Part shown: positions 11,899 through 23,789 of the stretch, piece by piece
Numbering within the stretch: position 1 is the first letter of the stretch
Layout: every line of letters starts with the position of its first letter
DNA from: Diadophis punctatus similis
Lineage: Eukaryota; Chordata; Lepidosauria; Squamata; Dipsadidae
Length of the DNA: 64,000 nt
Assembly (NCBI GenBank): GCA_023053685.1
Contig: JALIGW010000010.1
Span: 10,325,919-10,389,918 of the forward strand
Direction: 5' to 3'
Notes under the pieces: generated by a model
What the model saw: only the letters and a program-made list of their open reading frames with translations
Database searches by the model: none
Told to the model about the DNA's origin: nothing
Program-made: the position numbers and the translations under genes

Positions 11899-12109
11899 TT
11901 ATGACCACAATTGAGCATAACATTTTGGTTGCTAAGCAAGAGCGTTGTTAAGTGAGTTTCACCACATTTTACAAGTTGGCCATGCCCACCCGGTCACCTG
12001 ACCACTAAGCCACGCCCACCTGAGGGGGTGGGGTGGGGGGCGTTGAGGATGAGTTTGTAGCACCAAGGGGGCGGTGGACTGAAAAAGTTTGGGAACCACT
12101 GCTCTAGGG

Positions 12110-12817
12110 TTAGAAAAGATCTTTCCTGGGAGTAAAATGATTTGTGAGAAATTGCCAAGAAACAAATGTCAGAATTCATTTCCCCACTTAGTTAGTCTGC
12201 AAAATAGTTGTCGTTTCTCATGCTATGTACTTGGGCTGTTCCTAATTACTTTCCACAAAACAACACAATCCTAACCACCACATTTAAGCTATAGACTAAT
12301 TGTGTTAGGAGTATGCAGTATATGAAAACAATGACATAATTTATATTACAATATATTACATAATTAGTATAATGTGGAATTTTAAGAGCTAAAATTCTTT
12401 AAAAAAAGATTTTCTTAGCTAAGATTTTGATTTTTATATGTAAATCATTTTCCCCATATTGATAGAAAATTTCATAGAATTGGGATCCAGGATGCCTTGG
12501 GAACTTAGTTTAAAGTGACCCTGAGAACAAACCAGAAGGCAAATTACAAAGAGCAAAGTAGCATTTTGGGAAGAAGTATAAAAAAGATTCACCTTATTAT
12601 TAAATGGAAAGAAATGTACATTATGGTTGAAAACAAAACTAGAGCACCAGTCTCAAGGTTAAATCATGTTGAGTATCTTATTGCCTATACAGAGTTGGGG
12701 ATCTTTTCATGTTTATGTAATATGATTAATTATTTGTGACTATTGATGTATCTTTATTCTTTAAAAATCTATTGTCAGAGATCTCAGTCAGCTTTGTCGG
12801 AGGTCCAGTGATCATTC
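12110..12817. other. unassigned AT-rich sequence between hAT1 and hAT2
   Basis: I see no coding signal or identifiable repeat family. Confidence 0.5.
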
Positions 12818-12981
12818 CTTTAGGGCAGCGGTTCCCAACCTGGGGGTCGCGACTCCTTTGGGGGTCGAACGACCATTTCCCAGGGGTCGCCCTGGCATCT
12901 TCAGCTCCCCCCCACTGCCACAAACCTGGCCATATCGCGCCCCACAACCCCCGCCCCTGTGCCCCCCCACGACCCACCCCG

Positions 12982-13066
12982 CCACCGCCATTTGGGTTCT
13001 TTTACCCTCTGCGCATGCGCAAAGCATTCTGCGCATGCGCAGAGGGTAAAAGAACCCAAATGGTGG
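12982..13066. repeat. left subterminal palindrome of hAT2
   Basis: CCATTTGGGTTCTTTTACCC, then TCTGCGCATGCGC, then an 11-base spacer and the inverted copy. The same palindrome, slightly changed, is at 14188-14272. Confidence 0.85.
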
Positions 13067-13524
13067 CATCCAGGCGAAGTCTCCAGATCTGGGCGAGGTC
13101 ACCACTCACTTTGCATGTTACCTCTGAGAGCTTTTTGAGCCCCGTCGCGAAAGGCGTGCGCGACTTCGGCGGGGCTGGGACAGGCGGCTGCCCGGAGAGA
13201 GCCATCCCCTTCACCCCGAACGCTACAGGTAGATGGGAGAGATTCTGTGAAGGGGATGGCTCTTTCCAGGCAGAGCTGGCTCCTTGTCGCCCATGCATGG
13301 CTCGTTTTCCTTCATCGGCCAGCCGCGGGTGGGTGCCGAGGTGAGCGGGGGTGGCCGCGGCCACTGCCAAGGGGTTGCCCCATCCGGGTGCAGTGCCTGC
13401 AGCCCTGGGGGCTCCTCCATGGCACGTGCCGCAGCCAAGCATCCCTTGGCACATTCTCTCCAGGCGGTGGCGCCCCACTTGGCTGCTGCAGAGTGTGCAA
13501 AGCCGGCGGAGCAAAGCGAGGAAC

Positions 13525-13812
13525 ATGGCGACAGGTGGCAGCTGGAAGCACGGCTCTGCCCTGGCCACCCTTCAGCCGCTGCTGCCGCTGTTGCTGCTGC
13601 TGCTCGTGGGGTCCCACCGGCCGGCCGCCACCTCCGCTCCTCCTCGGAGTAGCCTGCTCTTGCATCGCGCCCTGACCTCGTGGCCCCAGGATTGGGGCTT
13701 TGCGTGGCTGCAAGCTCAAGATCTCCCCAGCCCCAGGCAGCCCCCAAGGAGGAGAAGGAGCGCCAAGCCACCGCCGCCACCGCAGGAGGAGCCGGTGAAG
13801 GTGTACGGCCAG
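13525..13812 (+). pseudogene. captured host-like first exon with signal peptide
   Basis: A 96-codon open segment starts at an ATG in good context (A at -3, G at +4) within CpG-rich DNA. It ends exactly at a splice-donor-like CAG|GTGAGA, phase 0. The translated N-terminus has a leucine-rich hydrophobic core (residues about 16-28) followed by small residues, like a secretory signal peptide. A basic RRRRS stretch near residue 80, a proline run and EEPVKVYGQ before the donor follow. This looks like promoter, 5'UTR, exon 1 and the start of intron 1 of a secreted or membrane protein gene copied as genomic DNA into the transposon. I do not recognise the parent gene. Whether it is transcribed cannot be told from sequence. 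Confidence 0.6.
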
Positions 13813-14187
13813 GTGAGAGGTCCCCGGATGGGCATCTCTGCCTCTGAGTTGCTCTGCCATGCCGTGACCCTCTTCAGCTGGCCTCCCCTCTCTCGTTCCT
13901 CCCCCAAGCTGGCTTCAATCTCAGCTTTTGCTCCCGGGGGCTGAGCGAAGAGAAGAGGGGCTCCCCCCGGAACGGAAATGTCCTTGGAAGATCCTCTTTG
14001 CCGCCACTTGCAAACTCCCCCTCTGTACTGTTGCATTTGCGCCCGCGAGGGTTCCAAATAAAAAAAGGGCCTGTCCCGGCCCCGCCAAAGTCACGCACGC
14101 CATTCGCGATGGGGTTCGAAAAGTTCCCAGAGGCAACATGCGAAGCAAGTGGAGACTTTGCCCAGATCTGGAGACTTTGCCCGGACA

Positions 14188-14272
14188 CCACCATTTGGGT
14201 TCTTTTACCCTCTGCGCATGCGCAGAACGCTTTGGGCATGTGCAGAGGGTAAAAGAACCCAAATGGCGGTGG
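14188..14272. repeat. right subterminal palindrome of hAT2
   Basis: Inverted counterpart of 12982-13066, with the same CCATTTGGGTTCTTTTACCC arms around a GCGCATGCGC-type centre. Confidence 0.85.
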
Positions 14273-14367
14273 CAGGGTGGGGTGCGGTGGGGGCACAGGG
14301 GCGGGGCGCGGGGTGTGGCATTTGGAAGGTTGGGAACTGCTGCTTTAGGGTATTTCAATAAATAAAC

Positions 14368-14757
14368 TATCAGAATTTGCAGCAGCAATCACATTCAGCA
14401 AGCACACATAAGGAAATGAATTCAGCAGGATCCAATAACTTCACTTTATATAGAGAGAGAGAGGGCTGTAAAGCACTATGAAGCGGTATATAAGTAAAGT
14501 GCTAAATATTATAACACATGAAGTAAATATACAATACCAAAAGCAGAAGCCAGAACAGAACTCAGAAGCACAGAAGTAATATTCACAGAAGCAATATAAT
14601 ACAGAGGCAAGATATAATACAGAGGCACTCACATATATATGCAGCTCAGTGAACCTAAGCCATGCCCAGGCTCCGAGCTGTCTGGGTCACCAAACCGTCC
14701 CCATTGGCTGACCTGTTACCATGTCTATCCCAATTCATGAACCCTTATATACTGACA
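14368..14757 (-). repeat. 3' LTR of copia 1
   Basis: On the minus strand it starts TGTCAGTATATAAGGG and ends TCTGATA. It matches the 5' LTR, but is longer (390 against 244 bp) because of extra sequence that includes a Sauria SINE tail. The purine run AAGGGAGGAG immediately upstream is a plausible polypurine tract. Confidence 0.88.
14454..14506 (+). mobile_element. Sauria-type SINE 3' fragment
   Basis: GAGGGCTGTAAAGCACTATG followed by AAGCGGTATATAAGT matches the conserved 3' end of squamate Sauria SINEs. It is absent at the same place in the other LTR, so it inserted after the element did. Confidence 0.6.
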
Positions 14758-15329
14758 CTCCTCCCTTCATGACTGGAATAGACATAAAACCGAATAACTT
14801 AATATTCTTCCCATGGTGCACTCCACCCAATGGCTTGATCATTATATCTGCCAGATTGTTCTCTGAAGAACAGTGAAGCAAGCTAATTAATTTACATTTA
14901 ATGGCTTCTCTTACATTACAATATTTAATGTCCACATGCTTGCTTCTATTTTTTACTCTGTCACCTGTTGCCATTTTAATCCAGGCAGCATTATCCTCAA
15001 ACACTGTTACAGCTCCATTTACCTTTATGTTTAAATCCTGTAACAGCTCTACGTACCAAGTTACCTCTGAACAAAGTTCAGATAAAGCAATAAATTCTGC
15101 CTCCGCAGTAGAAATGGCTACAGCTGTTTGCTTTCTGGACTTCCAACCAATTAAAGCCGCTCCAAACAATACTACAATCCCAGAATTGGACTCTGATTTT
15201 TACATCATTGGCATAATCACTATCAACATAGCATTTCAATTTTAATTCTTCAGAGACCTGTATTTTAACACTCAAATTCACAGTTCCCTTCAAATACCCG
15301 AGAATCCTTTTTACACCCATCCAATGCAA
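14758..15329 (-). pseudogene. copia 1 RNase H region
   Basis: The minus strand encodes KRILGYLKGTVN, then GWKSRKQTAVAISTAEAEF (the copia RNase H signature with catalytic Glu in AEAE), then VFEDNAAWIKMA and SKHVDIKYCNVRE. RNase H removes genomic RNA during cDNA synthesis. The region is split into two overlapping frames (15078-15329 and 14735-15169) by a shift around 15100-15180. The frame runs to the 3' LTR, as expected for the pol end. Confidence 0.88.
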
Positions 15330-16400
15330 TTGCGTTGGTGCAGCAGTAAAGCGACTTAAGATGCTTACTGCACAAGCTATGTCTGGTCTGGACCACTGTG
15401 ACAGATATAACAGGCTCCCTATTGCTGACTGATATATCTCTTGATCACAGGCTTTACTTTTGTCCTCACCCAGTGTTATGAAAATCTGTGCTCATAGGTG
15501 TTGGAGCAGTATTACAATCCTTCATGCTATATCTCTCCAACAACTGTTCAATTTTTCTTCTTTGACTGAGAACATAACCACTTTTCTCAGTTTTTTGTAT
15601 CTCTACACTGAGATAGTTTTGTATTTCACTCAAATCTTTTAATTCAATTCCCCCCCTAACTTATTAGCAAATTCTTTTACCTGTGACACATCCTTTGCAA
15701 TGAAACAAAGATTTAGATTTATTATTAGAGTTGGAAGGGACCTTGTAGGTCATCTAGTCCAACCCCCTGCTCAAGCAGGAGTTCCTACACCATTTGAGAC
15801 AGATGGCAGTCCAGTCTCTCCTTGAAGGTCGCAAGTGTTGGGGCTCTCATGACCTCTGCTGGCAAGCTGTTCCACTGGTTGATCGCTCTCAAGATCATCT
15901 ACAAATGCTAATAATTGACAATCTTCACCTTGTATTTTTCCAGTATATATGCAACTATCAGCCTTGCAACTCTTGAACCCAGGACCCTTCAATTCCTTAT
16001 CTAAACAGATATTCCAATTCCTGGCTGACTGCTTCAGCCCATAAATGGCCTTGTTCAATTTATACACCATGTTAAGCTTTTTACTTTCATACCCATAGTG
16101 CACATTTTTCATCTGTGAAAAACCTTGTGCCACTAATCTTGCCTTATATTGGATCTCATTGTTGGGTAGTACTTTCCTTTTGTACACCCATTTACATCCT
16201 ACAGCTTTGCAACCTTGTGGCAAAGTCATAGATGTGAACACTTCATGTTCACCCATGTATTTCATTTCTTTGTCCATGGCTTCTTTCCACTTCACTTGTT
16301 CAATTTTGGGTAATGCCAATACTTCCTTATAGTTCCTTGGCTCATACCTTACACACCTTAACTTTACCAGCGGAATACCTGTCAGGTAGAATCCCCTTTT
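15330..16400 (-). pseudogene. copia 1 reverse transcriptase
   Basis: RT blocks on the minus strand are WKEAMDKEMKYM, then GCKWVYKRK, then YKARLVAQGFSQ, then LNKAIYGLKQSARNW and FVDDL, the catalytic DD. Directly after that DD the frame is interrupted by a CR1 3' end (15706-15891), and beyond it AKDVSQVKEFANKL continues RT. The palm segment between the QGFSQ and LNKAIYGLKQ blocks is shorter than usual, so there is an internal deletion. Not functional. Confidence 0.88.
15706..15891 (-). mobile_element. CR1 LINE 3' end inserted in copia RT
   Basis: Matches the CR1 3' end at 40661-40850 almost base for base: GTTGGAAGGGACCTTGTAGG, then CAACCCCCTGCTCAAGCAGG, with GATTTAGATTTA repeats at the 3' terminus. 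The short AAGAT on both edges may be a target duplication. Confidence 0.88.
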
Positions 16401-16404
16401 TCCA

Positions 16405-17290
16405 TCACTCTGACCTGCATGGCATTGACTGCTCTTGTGTTTCAACCCTCTCTTGTTTCATATCCAAGTCATCATCTTCTCCGGACTCCTTTTCTTGCTC
16501 TCTTTCAGTTTCTCCTCCCTGACTAAGTGAGTTACCATAACTAAGTGAGTTACCATCACTAAGTGGATCATTCCATAAAGTCGCATCAATTCTGTTCCAA
16601 TTTTGCTCTGCAAAGCTAGCAGACCTGGAAATAACTATTCTTTTGCTCCCATCGCTAAAGCGATAGCTCTTTGAGCCTGGCTCATAGCCTGTAAACCTGA
16701 GCTTTCTAGCCATTGGTTGTCCTTTTTTTGGGACTGCTTTTGGAATATGCACCCATGCATTGCTTCCAAACACCCTTAAATGTGCCAGAGATGGCTTTCT
16801 CCCATATAGCACAGCATATGGAGTATCATTAATGAACTCCACAACCTATTGATTAAATAATTAGCAGTCAACATGGCTTCACCCCAATATGACCTGCTCA
16901 GACCAAAATCCTCCAGCAGTGAGTGCTTCATTGTTTGTAAGACTCAATTCTGCCTTTCAAAAACACCGTTCTCAGCTGCTGTGTACGGATTTGTGCATCT
17001 GTGTTTTATTCCCAACTGTCCCAACCATTGTTGAAAACTTGTTGATGTGAATTCTGAATCTGTCAGTCTGCAACTGACATACTTGTTGTTTATATCGCCT
17101 TTCTACAAAAATTACCCATTGCTTAAACTTCTGTAGCACCTCTGTTTTACTTTTTAGTAAATAGCAGAACCCAAACCTGCTGTAGTCATCTACAATGACC
17201 AGTGCATACTTTGCTCCTCCCAAACTGGCTTGCATTGGCCCAACCAAATTTTCATGTCCCAGCTCTAGAGCTCTTGTTATCTGCCTTGTG
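16405..17290 (-). pseudogene. copia 1 integrase
   Basis: The integrase core is visible as LELGHENLVGPMQASLGGAKYALVIVDDYSRF (first catalytic Asp region). The C-terminal part is visible as TPYAVLYGRKPSLAHLRVFGSNAWVHIPK, typical of copia. Two frames (16972-17349 and 16405-16842) are separated by about 130 bases of damaged core, so the second Asp and Glu cannot be confirmed. In a live element this enzyme inserts the cDNA. Confidence 0.85.
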
Positions 17291-17944
17291 CTACTTTTGC
17301 TTACTGGGAATGCCTTGGACTTTGATGACTTGCATACTGCACAATTCAAATATGCCCTTTAAATTTAACCCTTCTCCAAACTGTTGCATCTTTTGCAACA
17401 CTCTGAAGCTGGCATGGCCAAGCTTTCTATGCAAGAGATGAATGCATGAATCATGTTGTGCCACATTTCCAAATGTTTGGGCAGATTGAACCCTTTGCCC
17501 CTGCAACACATAAAGATTATCCTCTTTTATGCCCTGTGCACATACATTTCCATTTCTCTTTATGAGACAACTTCCATTTGCAAATGTGGTCGCAAATCCT
17601 TGCTTGTCTAAACTAGAGACACTCAGTAAATTGTGCTCCATTTCAGGCACACATAATATATCATTGAACTTCTTTTCCAGATATGGAATTTGCACACTGC
17701 CTCTTCCAGTGATTTTAGCCTTCTGGCCATTCGCCAAGGCTACTGCATCTCCTCCAGCTGGATCCATTCTGAAAAACAATTTAGAATTATTAACAATTGT
17801 TTGACTAGCCCCACTGTCTATTAACCATTTGTCTCTGCTATTACAATAGCTGACTTTTGCCACAGCAACTTGTTCATCTGCTTGTTTTCCATCAGCTTGT
17901 CCATTTGCTGGTTTTCTTCCTTGCAAATAGTTTTTTCTTTGCAA
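17291..17944 (-). pseudogene. copia 1 protease and GAG-pre-integrase domain
   Basis: The aspartic protease motif WLIDSGASQTIVN lies near residues 40-52 of this 217-codon frame. LLSVSSLDKQGFATTFANG and the HRKLGHAS motif of the pre-integrase zinc-binding region follow near residue 175. Protease cleaves the polyprotein, and the HxxxH part belongs to integrase. Gag lies just upstream in another frame, which may be decay or a natural shift. Confidence 0.9.
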
Positions 17945-17998
17945 ACAATTCTTCTTTAAATGAGTCCTTTCACCACAGATGAAACACCTCCATTGTTG

Positions 17999-18699
17999 CT
18001 ATTCTTTCTGCTTAGAAAAACTTTTTTGGGCTGTAATCCAGTCTCTTCTGTTACCTTTCTCTGTGCAGACATCTTGTCTGTTGCTCTGGTCTCTGCAGAC
18101 AGCCAGTCTGTTACATTTCTGTCTCTGCTCCTTGGGCCCCCACCTCAGGAATTTCTCCTCATGGCTTTTTCTAAAATGGCGCTTGTTCTCCTCAGCAATC
18201 AAACAAGCCTTTAAGGCCTCCAAATGTAATTCCTGCTCTGGTTTGCACTCAAATACTGCAGAAACTATGTCCCACATTTCATCTAGACTATTTAACACCA
18301 ACAGCACTTTCTGAGATTCAGGAATCTCCATTCCATGCTGTTCTAACTCAACAAATAGAGTTTGTAAGTGTACAAAATGCTGCTCCACAGATTCTTGTGG
18401 TTCCAACCAGGCTCTGTATAATTGTTTGGACAATTGCACAATATTGAATGCAGACACACTCACACCTCACACCTCAATTTCAGCCAGACTTCATTGGCAA
18501 TTTTTAAATTAGTCACATTGATAAATTGCTCATCTTCTAAACTCAAGATGATGTAGGCCAGTGCCTTATAATGCTGCCTTTGCTCTGCAGCTGCTAATGG
18601 CCCCTGGGGTGGATTAACAACAATATCCCAGAGCTCCTTAGCCTTCAGTAAACATTCCATCTTTGCAGCCCAAATTATATACTTTTTTCCAGATATATA
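17999..18699 (-). pseudogene. copia 1 gag (UBN2-type)
   Basis: Minus-strand frames give MECLLKAKELWDIV, then ALAYIILSLEDEQFINV, then ANEVWLKL, then LVLNSLDEMWDIVSAV and a Lys/Arg-rich tail before the protease. These are the blocks of copia gag. The CX2CX4HX4C knuckle is not clearly preserved. The 5' side is interrupted at 18700 by the MITE that separates gag from the leader and 5' LTR. Confidence 0.82.
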
Positions 18700-19815
<1,116 letters not shown>

Positions 19816-19949
19816 TAGTTCTTCTGTCCCAATCAAGGCAGAGAGCTCTCCTCAAAATCAACAACCATCATCCAAGCCTTTTCTGCCTGGTTTCTTTTTT
19901 AACACAGGCAGTCTCTCAGCTTAATTACAGTTCAGTCTTTCTGTGTGCT

Positions 19950-19963
19950 CTGGGTCCATAACC
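19950..19963 (-). promoter_or_regulatory. copia 1 primer binding site, initiator tRNA-Met half type
   Basis: Immediately after the 5' LTR the minus strand reads GGTTATGGACCCAG, then AGCACAC. It matches, with one mismatch in the first 14 bases, the complement of the anticodon stem-loop of initiator tRNA-Met and not its 3' end. Drosophila copia is known to prime from an initiator tRNA half cut in the anticodon loop. Confidence 0.75.
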
Positions 19964-20207
19964 TATCAGAGTTTGCAGCAGCAATCACATCCAGCAAGCA
20001 CACACAAGTAAATGAACTCAGCAGGATCCAATATGTTCTCTTTATATATATATTATAACACATGAAGTAAATATACAATACCAAAAGCAGAAGCCAGAAC
20101 CAGAACTATGTGTGAACCAGGCTCCGAGCTGTCTGGGTCACAAACAGTCCCCATTGGCTGACCTGTTACAATGTCTATCCCAATTCATGAACCCTTATAT
20201 ACTGACA
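19964..20207 (-). repeat. 5' LTR of copia 1
   Basis: 244 bp, matching the 3' LTR apart from the insertion there. TGTCAGTATATAAGGG at its outer end and TCTGATA at its inner end abut the primer site. Confidence 0.88.
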
Positions 20208-20451
20208 GAAACTTTATCTGGATCTCCATACTTTTGGTTCATATTCACTGCCTTAAGTTATTTATAAAAATAAAGATGGGATACAATCAATAATAAATAA
20301 ATTTTGAACTGCTACTTTTTGCATGACACAATATGGAAATGAATAGTATTTATATTAAGTGCAAAACCATTAGTTAAATCAATAAAGCAAAGCTTTCTAA
20401 TTAGTTCTTCTAGATTGGGGGATCCTTTAGAAAGGCACTTTACATATGGCC

Positions 20452-21016
20452 ACCTGAAAACTTCAGCTGGCCCAGAATGCAGCAGCACAAGCAATGATGG
20501 GCATGCCTTGATATGCCAATGTTCACCTCTGCTTTATGAACTGCAGTGGTTGCCAATTTGGTTCTGGATGTTATTTAAAGTACTGGTCGCTAACTATAAA
20601 GCTGTACATGACATATGGCCTGGTTGCTTGAGGGACTGCCTGTCTCCCATAGTATTTGTTTGACCAGTTTGATTTGGCAGGATTAATGTGCTCTAAGTTC
20701 CAGCAATTAAACAATAACTCCCATCGGGATCTTGGAAGTGCACCTTCTCTGTAGCAGCATCTGCCCTCTGGAATAAGGTTCTCCATAAAATGTGAGTGGC
20801 TCCCACCCTAGCAGAATTTTCAAAAGATTTCAAAGACCTGGCTCTATGGTTAGGACTATTGATGCTCCTTTCTTTCTTTCTCTTTCCCTTTGCTGTTTTT
20901 GTTCCTTATCCTGTACTGTTTTTATGTGTTCCTTGTATCTTATAAATGTTTTAACAATTGTAAGTCACCCAGAATCTCTGGAAATCAGATTGGCATATAC
21001 ATTAAATAAATTATTT
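20452..21016 (+). mobile_element. old L2 LINE 3' end
   Basis: The plus strand resembles the last ORF2 residues of L2 (CTGGCCCAGAATGCAGCAGC, corresponding to LAQNAAA) and an L2-like 3'UTR ending AAGTCACCCAGAATCTC ... ATTAAATAAATTA. It is strongly decayed and has no usable frame. Confidence 0.65.
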
Positions 21017-21955
21017 TTAATAGTAACAGCAACAATGCATTTGTTATTTACAAAACATTAATTTTCTATATCCATGTTTAATATAAACAAGGGCATAATT
21101 TAATAGATGACATATTGATAGCATATTCTTAATTTTTAATAATGGCACAGTGGACAATTTTCATGACACATATAGGCAGCATGACGAGCATCTGGGAGAG
21201 ATTTGCTTACTGAAAGCTCAGTTCAAATATACAAATTTCGAAAAAGGGGAAAAATAATCCAAGGAAAACAAGAACAAGAAAAAATGCAGAATTTAAAACT
21301 TTTTTTGTTGCTTGTTATGTGCTGTGGTAGCAGAAAGGCAGTAAAGAAATGGATTAATTTACTTTCCTTATGGCATATTTTGATTCATTTTCTTCCAATA
21401 ATTTACCAGTCTGGTTCTTTTAAAATTTATTTATATAATTCCAAGTCCAAATGCTCACTTATTCCTTCTAAAACAACCAACACACTGTTTTAATGATAAT
21501 TAATTATTTGAATTCTATGTGCCCTATAGCCCTTTCTTTGACATCCAATATACTGAAAACAGTTTGTCACCTTTCATTTCTTCTTGTAATTAGTTTTCAT
21601 GTTTCCTAAATTAAATATCTAAAGGTAGGTTTGTTTCTATATAAAAAAAAAATATTGATGAATATCTAATCTTAGAAAAACTGGGTAAGCCAAAATTGAT
21701 TCTCGTTAGTTCAACATTTATTACTAGGAACTTAACAAATGTAGTGGTTCCTCTCATTGTTTCTAGTTACTTATTATTGGTTGTGCATTTCATCTCATTA
21801 TTTAATTCTCTCATAAAGCTAAACTTGCATTTCTCAAAGTATGTTTGATAATTTGTGGAATTTAACTTTCACTAATCAGGCAACTATTTTGTCCTTTAAT
21901 GAAGAGGAGGAATAATCAGAGGTCACACTTGAACACTTAAAAGAGAAAATCATTA
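21017..21955. other. unassigned AT-rich sequence
   Basis: No coding signal or repeat family recognised. Confidence 0.5.
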
Positions 21956-22032
21956 CCGTATATTCTGGCGTATAAGACGACTTTTTACCCCTTGAAAATC
22001 TTCTCAAAAGTTGGGGGTCATCTTATACGCCG

Positions 22033-22440
22033 GGTACGAAGGCACAGCATGTGCAAAGTCTCCCCGGTCGCTATGGCTGCACCGGGGAGCCCGCGTCCTT
22101 GTCAACGATGGAGATGCTGCGTGCGCAGGAGGGGCCGTGGAGCAGAGGCGCCTGGTGAGCAAGGCGAGTGGCGGTATCGGCGGCAGGCTCCTGCCCGCGT
22201 CTCCCGCCCGCCCACCTCTCATTCTTTTAAATGCTAAGGCAAGAGGCGGGCAGGCGGGCGGGAGACATGGGCAGGAGCCTGCCGCTGATGCTGCCACTCG
22301 TCTCGCTCGCCAGGCGCCTCTGCTCCGCGGTACCTCCCGCGCGTGCAGCGTCTCCATCATTGACAAGGCCGCGGGCTCCCCGGTGCAGCCACAGTGACCG
22401 GGCAGACTTCGCACATGCTGCGCCTTGCGCGAAGGACACG
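22033..22440. repeat. GC-rich imperfect palindrome in the MITE
   Basis: Arms of about 195 bases face each other around about 22235. The left arm runs from GGCACAGCATGTGCAAAGTC through CTCCTGCCCGCGTCTCCCGC, and the right arm is its inverse. Differences are scattered, so this is an ancestral inverted duplication. The facing short ORFs here arise from this symmetry. Confidence 0.8.
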
Positions 22441-22589
22441 CCGGAGCAGCAATAGTGGCGGCGGCAGCGCACGCTCTCCTTCCCTCCCATGCGCGTTAAC
22501 CCTGGCGGCGGCGCGGTCAAGGACTCAGCCGGGTGGCTGGAGCCCCGTGGGAGACGGCAACAGAGGCTCCTTCTTCCTCCTGCAGGGAG

Positions 22590-22591
22590 AG

Positions 22592-22674
<83 letters not shown>

Positions 22675-22751
22675 AGACAGAAAGACAGACAGAAAGAAAG
22701 AAAGAAAGAAAAAAGAAAGAAGAAAGAAAGAAAAAGAAAGAAAGAAAGAAA

Positions 22752-22784
<33 letters not shown>

Positions 22785-23046
22785 AGAAAGAAAGAAAGAA
22801 GAAGAGGAGGGAGGGAGGGATGAAGGAAGGAAGGGAGGGAGGAAGGAGAGGAAGAAGAGGAATGTTAGATGGGAGGGTGGGAGGAAGGAAGAGAAAAAAG
22901 TGAAGGCGGGAGGAAGGAAGGAAGAGAAAAAAGTGAGAGGGAAAAAAGGAAGAAAGAAAGAAGAAAGAAAGAAGAAAGAAAGAAAAAGAAAGATAGAAAG
23001 AAAGATGTTAGGAATGAAGAAAGACAGAAAGAAAAAGAAAGATGGT
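22590..23046. repeat. (GAAA)n purine tract
   Basis: Pure GAAA to about 22675, then GACA, GAAGAAA and GGAGG variants. The Lys/Glu/Arg frames are artefacts. Confidence 0.92.
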
Positions 23047-23153
23047 AGGAGGGGTAGTCTTATACAGAGAGTATATCCCAAACTCTATATTTTAATTGGA
23101 AAAGTTGGGGGTCGTCTTATACGCCCAGTCGCCTTATACACCGGAATATACGG

Positions 23154-23789
23154 TATATTTTAATAGGAAATTCATAGGAAATTTCAATGCACAAGAATAA
23201 ATACCACAATAACTGAATGTTGTGAAAACAACAGTTTGTCCTTGCACAAATTGTACTCTGGACACTAATAAAACATCTCATCATATGCAAACTCCTATGT
23301 CCCATTAACATTGATGAGCACTGCATTAAAATACAAAATAATACATAATTAGAAACATGCTTCACTATTTTTCTTCTGTTTTTAAAGAAACAGAGTAGAA
23401 CATCTTTGGTGATTTTGAAAAGTTTCATAAATACTTTTCATCCTAAAAAAATACACAGAGATGTGGCCACTAAAAAGTAGCTATGGAATCAGCTTAGCTT
23501 TAAACACTGGTTTCAATTTTGAAACAGACTACATTGACTTTGCCAACAGTGTTTTGTTCCAACTATTCCAAAAGTACAAATACAAAACAGTACTATTTTG
23601 AATTCCAAAATCATGTTTTTGCCCAAATTAAACCCAAACTACTTCCAGAATGGTTGGACTAGCACCAGGAAACTTGATAAAATTACAATAAATGTTTAAA
23701 ACTGGAAAGATTTTGGATTCAAATCATTTTGTACCACCAGCTTTGATTACTGCCTCTCAGTTGTTCTCTGCTGCTGGTGCTACATGTTG
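23154..23789. other. unassigned sequence
   Basis: No coding signal seen between the MITE and the L2 copy. Confidence 0.5.

Larger units (their letters stand above)
12826..14342. mobile_element. non-autonomous hAT element 2 with captured exon (1.5 kb)
   Basis: The ends read CAGCGGTTCCCAACC and, on the opposite strand, CAGCAGTTCCCAACC. They are flanked by the 8-bp duplication CTTTAGGG (12818-12825 and 14343-14350), again with a central TA. Inside the TIRs, long imperfect arms (about 12980-13200 and about 14060-14272) are inverted copies of each other. Each contains its own palindrome. Between the arms lies about 0.8 kb of GC- and CpG-rich DNA with a host-like first exon (13525-13812). No transposase is present. 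The first bases past the left TIR (GGGGGTCGCGACTCC) resemble SPIN-type hAT elements. Confidence 0.88.
21956..23153. mobile_element. palindromic MITE, GTATAAGACGAC type
   Basis: The ends are inverted: CCGTATATTCTGGCGTATAA at the left, and CCGGAATATACGG closing the right. They are flanked by TA on both sides. Inside are a GC-rich palindrome (22033-22440), a further GC-rich block and a long (GAAA)n tract. No transposase is present. Related copies are at 27249 (one end only) and 35562-36505. A TA duplication would fit Tc1/mariner-like insertion, but I cannot assign the superfamily. Confidence 0.72.

Noticed and set aside
22227..23081. 284-codon minus-strand frame in the MITE
   Set aside because: Half of it is (TTTC)n translation. 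The other half is the GC-rich palindrome read through, with no homologous domain seen.
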